From the NCBI GenBank assembly GCA_014529385.2, contig CM043957.1, forward strand, positions 85,317,881-85,381,880: a stretch of DNA of 64,000 bases, written 5' to 3'. This stretch comes from Adiantum capillus-veneris (taxonomy: Eukaryota; Streptophyta; Polypodiopsida; Polypodiales; Pteridaceae). Positions within the stretch are counted from its first letter, which is position 1, and the number at the start of each line of letters is the position of its first letter. Position numbers and translations under genes: made by a program. The notes beneath the pieces are model-generated. The model was not told the DNA's origin. It saw nothing but the letters and a program-made list of their open reading frames with translations, and made no database searches. Positions 47,301 through 55,744 of the stretch are shown piece after piece.

Positions 47301-50300
47301 ACTAACACATCATCCTTATGAGTAATCACATCTTCTTCATGCAACTCATCATGCTTGTGAGCAATCACATGTTGATTATGCAAATCATCATGCATGTCAT
47401 TGGCATCCAAATCATCATGCTTGTCATTCAAATCATCATGCAAATCATTGTGCTTATCATTGTCAATCAAAACATCATCATGCTTCACACAATTATGCAA
47501 ATCCCGTGTATCATTCTTGGGAGAAGAAGAGACTGAGAGTCTCCTTTTCCCGATCTTGTTGCATCTGTGCTTGCATTCGAGAAAAGAGTCGCAACATCTC
47601 TTGCCTTATTGCTTTGTTCTCGCGATCAAACTGGGCTTGCATTTCTTTGTTCTCTCGATCAAATTTTGCTTCTATGACTGCCCTTCTCTCTTGGTACTTA
47701 CGCTCGATGGCTGCCATATCTTCTTCATATGCTTTTCTTTCTGCTTCTCTTTCTTGGTCCAACTCCTCCATAGGAGTTCGTGCAATCTTTGTTGTAGATG
47801 GGGGAGGGTCCGAAAAACCTCTTGGTGGGGAAAATTCTTCTTCGCCTCTCTCATGCTCATCACTTCCAAGCGAAGTATCCACTCCGTTTCGAGTGACGAT
47901 CATTCTGAAGTCGTAGGTTCTTGTGGGGTCTTGGGGGTTCTTGAGTTCACGAGGAACGTGGGTTCTTGGGGGTCTTGGGTTCTTAAGTTCACGAGGAACT
48001 TGGGTTCTTGAGGGTCTTGGTTCTTGAGGTCCTTGATTCGTGAGAGTCTTGGGTTCTCGAGGTTCTTGAGTCTTGAGGGTCTTGGGTTCTTGGGGTTCTT
48101 GAGGTTCTTGAGTCTTGAGGGTCTTGGGTTCTTGGGGTTCTTGAGGTTTTTGAGGGTTTCTTTCGCTTGCAAATCGCGTTGAAGAAGGATCTTCTCTTCA
48201 CCCGAGTTCTACCCTTTTCTGCGGGCGCACCCCTTGGCGGCCTTGTGCTCACACCAAGGTTGCTTTTTTCCACCTCACGTCGATTGGCCAGACGCTAAGT
48301 GCACGGTCCACTCTCAATGAGTGAAAAGAGACACAAGGGGAGGTTGGACAAGCCCTTCTTTCTTGGGATTCCTGTCACTCTTCAACAAAACACGATTAGG
48401 AATCGCCACGCCTAAGTAAACTTGGGTTTGTGCGACCGCAACAAGCAAAAAAAATTCTTGCGGTTTGAGTAATGCAAAACACTTCCAAAGCTCTGATACC
48501 AATGATAGGTGCAGCGGAATGAATGTTGTATTTTCGTCGTATTTTCTCAAGATTAGTGATCTTTATTGCTCAAGGTTCCTTTTAGTTCTTAGGGAAAGAG
48601 AGAGCTTTCCGTCTTGTAGAGTGCTATGATCACGACACAAAGTGAGTGGATATTGTGCGTGCAAGTGAATGAGACTGAGAGAAGGAGAGAGAAGAGATAC
48701 GACACCCGAGAGGTTGTAAAACCCTCCTCCGAAGGCCCCACTCTCGTCGGCGAGAGTGGTCTACTTTGATTGCACAAAGGTGTACAATGCGTATGCAATG
48801 GACTGATGCAATGGGACTATGCCGATGACGACGACGACTTGGTGGCTGAAATCTGTGGTCTTCAAACTGCTGAAATTTGGGACTGTTCGGTGGCTGAAAT
48901 TCTCTGTTTTGGCTGCGTTTCCGAGGCCTGAAAATGGCTATCTTCTGCAAGGCTTCAAGGGCTAAATCTGCTACTGTGTCTACTGCTGAAAACGCTGCTG
49001 TTCTGATGCGTTTATGGCTGAAAAACCAAAACGCTGGCTGTTGGCTGAGCGTTAGTAAAAACGCTATGCAAATGTGGAAACTTGGCGATGATGGCAATGA
49101 AAAACCCCAGGGCTGTGGGCTGGCTAGCGACAGGTGAAAACGCTAGGGCTGAATGTATCTGCTGATGCTGGCGATCTGTAACTGAAACCGCCAGAGATCT
49201 TGGGGGGGTGCTGAGGGTATCCAAAAACGCTAAGGTTGATGGGTTCTTGCTGAGAAGGTGCCTGTTGAGCGGGAAGCTGTGGAAGAGGCAATGAAAAACG
49301 CCAGGGCTGTGGGCTGGCTAGCGATAGGTGAATACGCTAGGGCTGAATGTATCTGCTGATGTTGGCGATCTGCAACTGAAACCGCCAGAGATCTTGGGGG
49401 GGTGCTGAGGGTATCCAAAAACGCTAAGGTTGATGGGTTCTTGCTGAGAAGGTGCCTGTTGAGCGGGAAGCTCCTGTTGCCTCTTCTGTTGTGGAGTGCT
49501 AGCTTTGGTTTTCATATATATTAACTTACCCAATTTGCCCTACTCAGTTCCCAACAATGTCAAAAAATAATGTGACATTAGTCACTTTATTAAGTGACTA
49601 ATGTCAAAAATAGGGGAAATGGGATAAAGTCACTTGAAAAATTCCCAAACTGACTCTGATGGACTCTGATGGAAATGCTTATGCTTCTGCGGTGTGCAAC
49701 CGGAGGATATGCATCTTTGCTAAGTGACTGGGCATGCACGGTCTACGAATAGACTCACAAAAGTGTCGGATCACTTCTAATCTAACTTGACTTGATTGAC
49801 GGGAACACTGCTATGGTGTAGCTTGTCCACGGACACATAGGGTTGGGATGTGTCACGTGACAACTGCAAAGGCTGAGATCTGCAAATGCTGGAAGCCAAA
49901 AACGCTAGGGAAAGGGGTCTTCAAAACGCTAGTTGATGGGGAATGTGTGGCGATGATCTCTTGATGGGAAACGCCAGGCTGATGCAGGTGATGGTTATGT
50001 TCTCCTGCTGAAAACGCTAGGGATGAAGCTAGCAAAACGCTAGGTGTTGATGTCTTTGCTTGGAGGGGATCCACCAAGTTCTTGCTTGAGAAGTTGCCTG
50101 CTGAGCTTGGCTCGTGTTGCCTCTTCTGCCATTTAGTGCTAGTTTAGGTTTGCTTATATACAAACTTACTCAATTTGCCCTACCTACTTTCCAACAAAAG
50201 TCACTTAAAAATAATAAGTGAAAAATGTCAAAAATAGGGAAAATAGGATAAATGCACTGGAAAATTCCCCTGAAGGATTCTGATGGGAATGCTTATGATC

Positions 50301-50997
50301 ATGCTGTGTGCAACCAGAGGATATGCATCTACACTAAGTGCCTGGGCATGCACGGTCTACGAATAGACTCACAAAAGTGCCAGATCACTACTAAATCTAG
50401 ACTGACCAGACTGACTGAACCCTTGTCATGATGTAGCTTGTCCAAGGACACATAGGGTTGGATGTGTCACGTGACAAATCATATCATGGTTCCGTAAACA
50501 CAAGAACACAGTGTCAAATTATGTAATCAAATCATGGCCATTCTTATTTCCCCAATTAGGGATAGAAGTATGTCTAATCTAATCATGGTTTCGTAAACAC
50601 AAGAACACATGTCGAATTGTGTAATCTTTCAATTAGAAAGACAACATATGTAATCTTTCATAAATTTCTTTGATTCATGTGTTTCAAAGGCTGATGAAAA
50701 TAGTTTAGAGGAGATTGGAAAAATGGAGATTGTAGCGAGGAGCTATCCTAAATAGCCACTACGCCCCCAAAAATGCCCAAAAGATGTGAACATTATGGCA
50801 AAGCCCTTAACAACTCTTTGTTGGTCATTTTCTGATATTGGATATGACCAACAAAGAGTTTCAACAACCGGAACGGGGCAAGAATATGCTCTGTGCTGAA
50901 TAGTAAATGGAAACACCACATGGCTTGAACGACATTTTGGAACCCCTGGGCTCTGGATGCGTTCTGAGCACGGGAAGGGCTTGGAATGGGGACATTG

Positions 50998-51068
<71 letters not shown>

Positions 51069-52833
51069 GAGAGGACACGCCATTTGGACTTCCACTTGAT
51101 ACTTGCATTTTTCTCTGTAGGAGAATGTGGGCTTTCCATGGTTTCATCTAGGTAAGTGTTTTTTGGTACTTCCCTGGAGTTTAGGACTGTGTTCTAGCTA
51201 GGTGAGTGACGTCTTTGCTTGTTTCAAGCATTTGTGTACTTCTGACATCTTTCTAATGGAAGAAGCCTATGGAGAATTGCTACTTTCCTTCATTTCATCT
51301 TCTTTTCCTTCATTTCATCTTCTTCAGATTTTTTAGCTTCCAACTAATAAGGAGTTGAATGCCACTTGTATATATAGGTGGGACACACCTATTCATGTGG
51401 ATGCAGCAAGTGGTGGTTTCTTGCTCCTTTCTTGTACCCGGAGTTGGAGTGGGACTTTCGATTATCGTGTGTACGCAGCATCAATGTGAGTGGACACAAG
51501 TATGGGCTGGTTTACGCCGGTGTGGGTTGGGTGGTTTGGAAGAGCAAAGACGACTTGCCAGAGGAGCTCATTTTTCATGTCAATTACCTTGGTGCCGATC
51601 AGCCCACATTCACCCTTAACTTTTCTAAAGGTTCCTCCTTCCGTCTATGAGTTCGTATGTACAAATTTTTGTGTCGACAAACAAGAGTCTTAGATGCTTT
51701 CACTACAACAAGACACATCATTTGCCTTATGCAGATACAGACATTCATGATACATGCGTAAAGACTCATGCTCATATTGTAATGCCTGGGAACAGTGCTG
51801 CACTGGAACATGCATCCTGTTGATACAAGGTGTTTGTTTGGTTAATGTATACAGGAGCTAGCCAGATCATTGCACAGTACTACCAATTCATCCGGCTTGG
51901 TTTTGAGGTATTCTACTTGTCTTTTTGACTTGGGAGTATTGATGCCCCTTTTTTGTGATGCCTCAAATAAGAAGAGGGTTTTTTCATAGGTTTAAGATTG
52001 AAATCGTTTTGTATTGTTAATTGGGAATGAAGCTTTAATTGTAGTTTAGGATTTGATGTTTGTTTGCGTCAGTCTTGTGGTGCACTTGTACAGAAGAATA
52101 AAGCTTCTCTCAAAATCTATAGCTTGGATAAACGGTTGAGGTCATGTTTCAGACTATATTTCAGGCTAGTTACTTCACTCAAAGGTTGTTAAATATATTC
52201 ACTGATAATGCTATGACCATAGTTAATGCACAAAAGAAACATGGTTGGGTGCATATGATGTGATGTAATGTGTAGGCTTTCTGATTTTCTATGGTCTTTA
52301 TGGTAAATAATGGCGCTCTTAAAATTATAATAACATTGTTTTTATGGACCTTGAATAATTGGCTGAGTCACCCTTGAGATTGAGTGAGAAAACAGTCCAA
52401 AGAGGGTTTAATTTGGCCAGTTATTACAAAATAAAAAAAGGAAAGAATGGATTAGCCATACGATTGCACGAAGGGCTGTACGGTTGCCCTCGATGACCCA
52501 TACATACAGGGAGCCTTCGTATAAAGTATCAGGGCAATCCATCTACATTTTCATTGTGTGTAGAGTTGAATTGCTCTCATAATTTTTTAGGGGAGATCTA
52601 TGCCTTCAATTTTTTTTTAAAATATTTGTGGATGGGTCCAGGGCTATAAAAGCATCATGGAGAATTGTAGATCCAATGCGAAGGTGTTGTGTGATGGCAT
52701 CTGCAGCACAGGACGATTTAACATACTCTCCAAAGATGTGGGAGTGCCTGTTGTTGCCTTCTCTCTCAAGGACAGGAGCCAGCATGATGAATTTGAAGTT
52801 GCAGACAATCTGCGCAGGTATGTTTTGTTGCGT

Positions 52834-52866
<33 letters not shown>

Positions 52867-53112
52867 CCCTTCCCCCGCTTCCCAACACACACACACACAG
52901 AGACAGAACAAAAGTATGGGTCCAGGGCTATAAAAGCATCATGGAGAATTGTAGATCCAATGCGAAGGTGTTGTGTGACGGCATCCGCAGCACAGGACGA
53001 TTTAACATACTCTCCAAAGATGTGGGAGTGCCTGTTGTTGCCTTCTCTCTCAAGGACAGGAGCCAGCATGATGAATTTGAAGTTGCAGACAATCTGCGCA
53101 GGGATGTTTTGT

Positions 53113-53149
<37 letters not shown>

Positions 53150-53983
53150 CTTCCCAACACACACACACACACAGACAGAGAACAAAAGTATGGGTCCAGG
53201 GCTATAAAAGGATCATGGAGAATTGTAGATCCAATGCGAAGGTGCTGTGTGACGGCATCCGCAGCACAGGACGATTTAACATACTCTCCAAAGATGTGGG
53301 AGTGCCTGTTGTTGCCTTCTTTCTCAAGGACAGGAGCCAGCATGATGAATTTGAAGTTGCAGACAATCTGCGCAGGTATGTTTTGTTGCGTTGCACCCCC
53401 CCCCCCCCCCCTCCTCCCCCCGCTTCCCAACACACACACAGACAGAGAACAAAAGTAAATTACACGCGCACACCCATGCATTTGAGAGCCCAGGTCCTTG
53501 CAAACTAACCCTGCTTCTCCTAGAATCGTGCAGTACTTGCTTATGCGCACAATCACCGGAGCAAGTGCTTTCAAGTGCATGTGTTTCATAATCCTCTCCT
53601 CGTGATAGTTTTGGGGTGTTTCATGGTTTGTTGACATTCAAATGGTACCTCTTGGGTGTAGGTATGGATGGATAGTTCCAGCATACACAATGGCACCTGA
53701 TGCAGAGCATATATGTCTACTGAGGGTGGTCATGAGGGAGGACTTTAGTTGCACATTAGCCCAACGCCTTGTTGAGGACATCCGCAGAGTTCTAGACTAT
53801 CTCGACGCACGGCCACCCAAGCTTGTTGAGGCGGTGGCAGTTGCTATTGCTCAAAAAGAACCTGAGTTGAAGGAGGATGTGAAACCATCAACTCTTTTAG
53901 CCTCACCTGTGTTCAGGGAGGTCATGCTTGCGAAGAACTTTCCCAAGAAGTTTGGCTCGTTCAAAATGAATGGGGTATGTTGA
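38533..53983 (+). CDS. Glutamate decarboxylase gene, 3' two-thirds, probably decayed
   Basis: Plant GAD converts L-glutamate to GABA and CO2 using PLP in the cytosol, usually as a multimer stimulated by Ca2+/calmodulin. Exons found, with phases that join correctly: 38533-38733, 39011-39225, 51378-51630, 51855-51907, 52642-52817 (with extra copies at 52926-53101 and 53200-53375) and 53662-53983. Together they cover everything from about residue 95 of a typical ~500-residue plant GAD to the C-terminus. The N-terminal part is absent from the window or not recognisable. Oddities: a GC donor at 39226, a ~12.15-kb intron filled by nested retroelements, an apparent 1-base deletion in the PLP exon, triplication of one exon and a calmodulin-binding tail without the usual Trp. 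Family assignment is secure; whether it is expressed is not. Confidence 0.92.
39011..39225 (+). CDS. GAD exon ending at the GC donor
   Basis: Preceded by ttatgcatag. Reads [19 protein letters not shown], then [20 protein letters not shown] and [19 protein letters not shown]. The natural junction with the next exon (G split as GG/G before WDTPIHVD) falls at 39225/39226, where the intron would begin GCTAGT rather than GT. No GT donor restores the frame nearby. Confidence 0.9.
39255..40034 (+). repeat. Intronic segment with a second copy near 52 kb
   Basis: 'attgggaatgaagctttaac' plus 'ataggttaggattt' occurs at 39255 and again at 39330, and a diverged copy is at 52020. 'cagtcttgtggtgcacttgt' with 'gaataaagcttctctcaaaa' at 39855-39910 recurs at 52070-52125. 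'atattcactaataatgctat' at 40009 recurs at about 52195. Order is conserved, so this is a partial segmental duplication inside one gene. Confidence 0.8.
40143..40352. repeat. 113-bp tandem duplication
   Basis: 'cttggcatctttatggtagc' through 'ctctgatatgaatgaaactt' is present twice, starting at 40143 and 40256, with two or three differences. Just upstream is a gtgtgtgtgggggggagggg run. Confidence 0.9.
40434..40468. repeat. (GA)n microsatellite
   Basis: About 17 GA units. Confidence 0.95.
40640..41460 (-). repeat. LTR-like fragment of the A/B superfamily, opposite orientation
   Basis: On the plus strand it is rich in 'ccagcgttttc' and 'atttcagcccttagcatcag', the reverse complement of the 'gctgaaaacgctagg' words that fill the LTRs of A and B. 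(CT)n lies at about 41273-41315. Termini were not determined. Confidence 0.55.
41568..42739 (-). repeat. Element A 3' LTR (intact)
   Basis: 1172 bp. Carries many 'ctgaaa' and 'aacgctag' words, a sub-terminal 'acgaatagactcacaaaagt' stretch, and ends in the 12-bp palindrome TGTCACGTGACA (42728-42739). Confidence 0.92.
42751..44153 (-). CDS. Element A internal protein, gag-like N-terminus with chromodomain-like C-terminus
   Basis: The open frame 44019-42751 is 422 residues. An upstream start at about 44153 ([10 protein letters not shown]...) would match element B's protein but needs a frameshift near 44120. Order: a gag-style start; an Arg/Glu-rich coiled-coil segment ([20 protein letters not shown]); acidic His-Asp repeats (HDDLHD variants, about residues 70-125); two repeats of ILALEPRS(Q/K)EP; a conserved middle beginning [16 protein letters not shown]; and a C-terminal segment from MEILEEERS to TFMKFKY and [13 protein letters not shown] that loosely resembles a gypsy chromodomain. 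No protease, RT, RNase H or integrase is present. Because B encodes a recognisable homologue, this frame was probably maintained while the family amplified. The gag/chromodomain reading is an inference. Confidence 0.65.
44577..44588 (-). other. Element A primer-binding site
   Basis: GCTCTAATACCA on the plus strand, one change from the usual tRNA-iMet complement, immediately beside the right LTR. Confidence 0.8.
44590..45168 (-). repeat. Element A 5' LTR, part 1
   Basis: Matches the first half of 41568-42739 and stops at ...GAAGACTGC, where element B is inserted. Confidence 0.92.
45169..46301 (-). repeat. Element B 3' LTR
   Basis: 1133 bp ending TGTCACGTGACA. About 75-85 percent alike to A's LTR in its termini by eye, more diverged inside. 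Confidence 0.92.
46313..47903 (-). pseudogene. Element B internal protein, homologue of the element A protein, frameshifted
   Basis: Three collinear pieces: 47903-47511, starting [19 protein letters not shown] (the MVxTRSG-like start common in plant gypsy gags) and a Glu/Arg-rich coiled coil; 47500-46568, with acidic HDDLHD repeats, several ILAxESRS/EP repeats and the conserved [16 protein letters not shown] block; and 46558-46313, with [17 protein letters not shown] ... TFMKFKY ... [11 protein letters not shown]. Breaks between the pieces are single frameshifts or a stop. It has more PPQEEP-type repeats than A's copy. No pol genes. Confidence 0.7.
47920..48165 (-). repeat. Minisatellite in the element B leader
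   Basis: Tandem variants of 'ttcttgagggtcttgggttc' and 'ttggggttcttgaggttctt' (units of about 27-30 bp and multiples). Element A has only a short version at about 44170-44230. Confidence 0.85.
48490..48501 (-). other. Element B primer-binding site
   Basis: GCTCTGATACCA on the plus strand, complementary to the tRNA-iMet 3' end. Confidence 0.85.
48503..49862 (-). repeat. Element B 5' LTR with internal duplication
   Basis: 1360 bp. A 194-bp segment (gcaatgaaaaacgccagggc ... gagcgggaagct) is present twice, starting at 49094 and 49288; the partner LTR has it once. Confidence 0.92.
49868..50476 (-). repeat. Element A 5' LTR, part 2
   Basis: Continues the LTR of A from AAAGGCTGAGATCTGCAAAT to the terminal TGTCACGTGACA. 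Confidence 0.92.
50477..50640. repeat. Tandem duplication split by element A
   Basis: 'ggccattcttatttccccaa' plus 'ttagggatagaagtatgtct' at 50536-50580 repeats the left flank of element A (41523-41567), and 'aatcatggttccgtaaacac' at 50484 repeats at 50580. Element A therefore landed in one copy of a ~105-bp tandem repeat. Confidence 0.8.
51001..51066. repeat. (CT)n(CA)n microsatellite
   Basis: A run of CT followed by a run of CA, in the GAD intron about 310 bp before the PLP exon. Confidence 0.95.
51378..51630 (+). CDS. GAD exon with the PLP lysine, apparent 1-base deletion
   Basis: Starts after tatatag with [15 protein letters not shown], then the frame must shift by one to read [29 protein letters not shown] and [16 protein letters not shown], ending at the GT donor 51631. 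The exon is 253 bp instead of the 254 needed to keep phase, consistent with one missing base around 51420-51425. The Schiff-base lysine is codon 51498-51500 in SGHK. If real, the deletion inactivates the enzyme; a sequencing or assembly error is an equal possibility. Confidence 0.93.
51855..51907 (+). CDS. GAD small exon
   Basis: 53 bp between gtatacag and gtattc. Reads (G)[17 protein letters not shown], the conserved helix following the PLP lysine domain. Phases fit both neighbours. Confidence 0.93.
52020..52220 (+). repeat. Second copy of the intronic segment from 39.3-40.0 kb
   Basis: Collinear short matches (gggaatgaagctttaa, cttgtggtgcacttgta, gaataaagcttctctcaaaa, atattcactgataatgctat) to 39255-40034, in the intron after the small exon. 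Confidence 0.8.
52642..52817 (+). CDS. GAD triplicated exon, copy 1
   Basis: 176 bp, acceptor gggtccag, donor gtatgttt. Reads [16 protein letters not shown], then [20 protein letters not shown] and [10 protein letters not shown](R). It matches the plant GAD C-terminal-domain exon that precedes [10 protein letters not shown]. Both splice sites are intact. A poly-C tract (52837-52865) and a CA run follow in the intron. Confidence 0.93.
52926..53101 (+). CDS. GAD triplicated exon, copy 2 (donor lost)
   Basis: Nearly identical to copy 1 (C to R at the GI(C/R)ST position) with the same gggtccag acceptor, but the donor is GGATGT instead of GTATGT, so normal splicing from this copy should fail. Starts 284 bp after copy 1. 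Confidence 0.92.
53200..53375 (+). CDS. GAD triplicated exon, copy 3
   Basis: Same 176-bp length, intact acceptor and intact gtatgt donor. Differs from copy 1 at S to R (KRIMEN), C to R and S to F (VAFFLKD). Starts 274 bp after copy 2. Confidence 0.92.
53662..53983 (+). CDS. GAD terminal exon
   Basis: Starts after gggtgtag with (R)[17 protein letters not shown], then [20 protein letters not shown] and a C-terminus ending [17 protein letters not shown] before TGA at 53981-53983. The ending -NGVC and the Lys-rich stretch resemble plant GAD C-termini, but the Trp of the usual calmodulin-binding motif (around ITxWKKFV) is not present. Confidence 0.93.
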
Positions 53984-55117
53984 GAGCCAGTGAACCCACT
54001 ATATTTATGTGGTGCAAGGAGTTGTGGACCTGCTGTGTTGTGGAGGTACCTGCAGGTTGATTGACAAGCCATGGCTCTATATATGCTGTATTATCTTCTC
54101 CTGAAAGAAAAGAGGAGGGTACTCAAATTATCAGACAGTCATGGTTGCAAAAGACTCATCATATTTTTTACATCATAATATTTGTTTATTTTTTTTGAAG
54201 GCATTATTGGTTGATACAATTCCTTTACTAAGCTGGTTAAGAGCACTTTATCAAGCAATTTGATATCGACTTTCTGCATTTTATACTCAGCTTTTCAGTC
54301 ACATATATATATGCAACTAATTTGAAAGGGTAGATAACTAGAGCTCATTTACCCAATGATGTACAAATTGACTGCAAGACAGTAGGGAATGGCCTTCAAG
54401 CCAAATGATTTATTCGTAGAAGAACCAATTGTGCAAGGCTTCTTTGCACGAGCCTAGCTTTACTGTAGCCACTGCCTTTTGGCCATAGAAGAGATGGTGC
54501 AGACTGTTTTCTTATAGAACTTTGACAACCATGCCTCCTTTAATAAAGATGCACAACCTATGAGCCATCTCAAATCCCTGAAGCAAACACTACAAGAAAG
54601 ACCACCCTATACCGAGTGGAAAAAGGCAATAAACACCACAAGAGGTATGACAAAGTCAATAATGCCTTGGTGGCATTCGAACCAGAGGTTGCACCACCTG
54701 CTCTAGTGCTAATAGAAATTCTCAAAAAAATCAAATCTCAATTGCAATGACTTGAGTAGGGGGACATTGAAAAGACCAGGATCAGAGCTCAACAACATGA
54801 TCTTAGGACAACTAGGAGAAGAGAAGCACACATGGAAAAGTCGGCCAAGCTTGCAATACCTCTAGTAAAGTCCATAGTTATGGTTGCTAAACTCAATCAT
54901 AGTAGAGAAATACAGCGGTTAGAACACCACCCCCTCCATTGGAATGATCACTAATACAAATGGAGGATCCTTTCCCACTATCATAGCCAGAATCATACTG
55001 TGCAGCTAGTTCTTGCACGGCACAACAAAAGCCACAAAGCCACAAAAAGCAAGAGCCACCATTAGCGCCTCCTCCAAAGGATCAATGGCATTCAAAGATG
55101 GAGTGTCATCTCAATAA

Positions 55118-55149
<32 letters not shown>

Positions 55150-55688
55150 AGTGCACAAAGCTTAAAGTGTATTGCAAAGATGTGGATCAATCACTAAAGA
55201 GTTTGAAGATGAAGGAAATGGGCTAAAGGGGATGATTCAAGGTCCAAGGATTTCCACCAATTTTTGCAATTTTGCATCACTTTGCTTGCAAGCCACTACG
55301 AGGTTGTAGCTAGTAGAGCCTACTTATTAAAGCTGCATGTAATTTAAGATATGTAGAATCCCTTTTTTGGCATATAAAGCCTTAGGAGTTCATGTGAAGC
55401 TAGGTGATTTTTTTTGGAATTATGTGACACTCAGAGAGCTTATGGCCAGGTGTGATGACTATAATTAATTGATATTGGCTGATCATATGCAAACCCTATT
55501 TTTTAAGCCTTATTATGATAAATAGTCACTTTTAGCTCATTTTGGGTCCCAAAATTGAGGGGCTAGTCACATCAAGCTTGAGCTTTGTGAACACCAAGGA
55601 GCTCTATAACAACGAGCTATTCTTTTGTTTTCTTCTACTCCCACATGCTCCTTTATGCATGATGACTAAGATTATGAATAAAACCAAT

Positions 55689-55744
<56 letters not shown>

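Larger units (their letters stand above)
45169..49862 (-). mobile_element. Element B: related LTR element nested in element A
   Basis: LTRs 45169-46301 (1133 bp) and 48503-49862 (1360 bp, enlarged by an internal duplication). The target duplication ACTGC is at 45164-45168 and 49863-49867, and the uninterrupted LTR of A reads ACCGC at this site. The right LTR begins TGATAGG rather than TGTTAGG. A primer site GCTCTGATACCA lies at 48490-48501 and a purine tract abuts 46301. Same minus orientation as A. Confidence 0.93.
41568..50476 (-). mobile_element. Element A: non-autonomous Ty3/gypsy-like LTR element
   Basis: The left LTR is 41568-42739 (1172 bp). The right LTR is 44590-45168 plus 49868-50476 (1188 bp once element B and its duplication are removed). 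Both flanks carry AATCA (41563-41567 and 50477-50481). LTR ends are TGTTAGG and TGTCACGTGACA. A primer site GCTCTAATACCA lies at 44577-44588 and a purine tract (minus strand) abuts 42739, so it reads right to left. The 1.85-kb interior encodes a single 422-residue protein and no pol. Confidence 0.92.
39226..51377 (+). other. ~12.15-kb GAD intron filled with repeats
   Basis: Bounded by GC at 39226-39227 and 'tatatag' at 51371-51377. Contains a duplicated intronic segment (39255-40034), a 113-bp tandem duplication (40143-40352), an LTR-like fragment (40640-41460), nested LTR elements A and B (41568-50476) and microsatellites. All identified elements except the LTR-like fragment at 40640 read on the minus strand, opposite to GAD. 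Confidence 0.85.
52818..53450. repeat. Poly-C/CA tracts forming the joints of the exon triplication
   Basis: Each exon copy is followed by tgttttgttg, a poly-C run (52837-52865, 53117-53148, 53396-53412), cgcttcccaa and a CA run ending in gacagagaacaaaagta. Copies 1 to 2 and 2 to 3 then re-enter at tgggtccag. The long Pro/Gly open frames read across these tracts are artefacts. Confidence 0.92.

Noticed and set aside
49560-49610. Inverted repeat 'aatgtgacattagtcacttt'/'aagtgactaatgtc' as a regulatory hairpin
   Set aside because: It looks like a local duplication or slippage within the LTR of element B; nothing ties it to regulation.
52644-53637. Long Pro-rich and Gly-rich open frames on both strands (up to 283 residues)
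   Set aside because: They arise from reading through poly-C/CA tracts and GAD exon copies; only the GAD frame is conserved.
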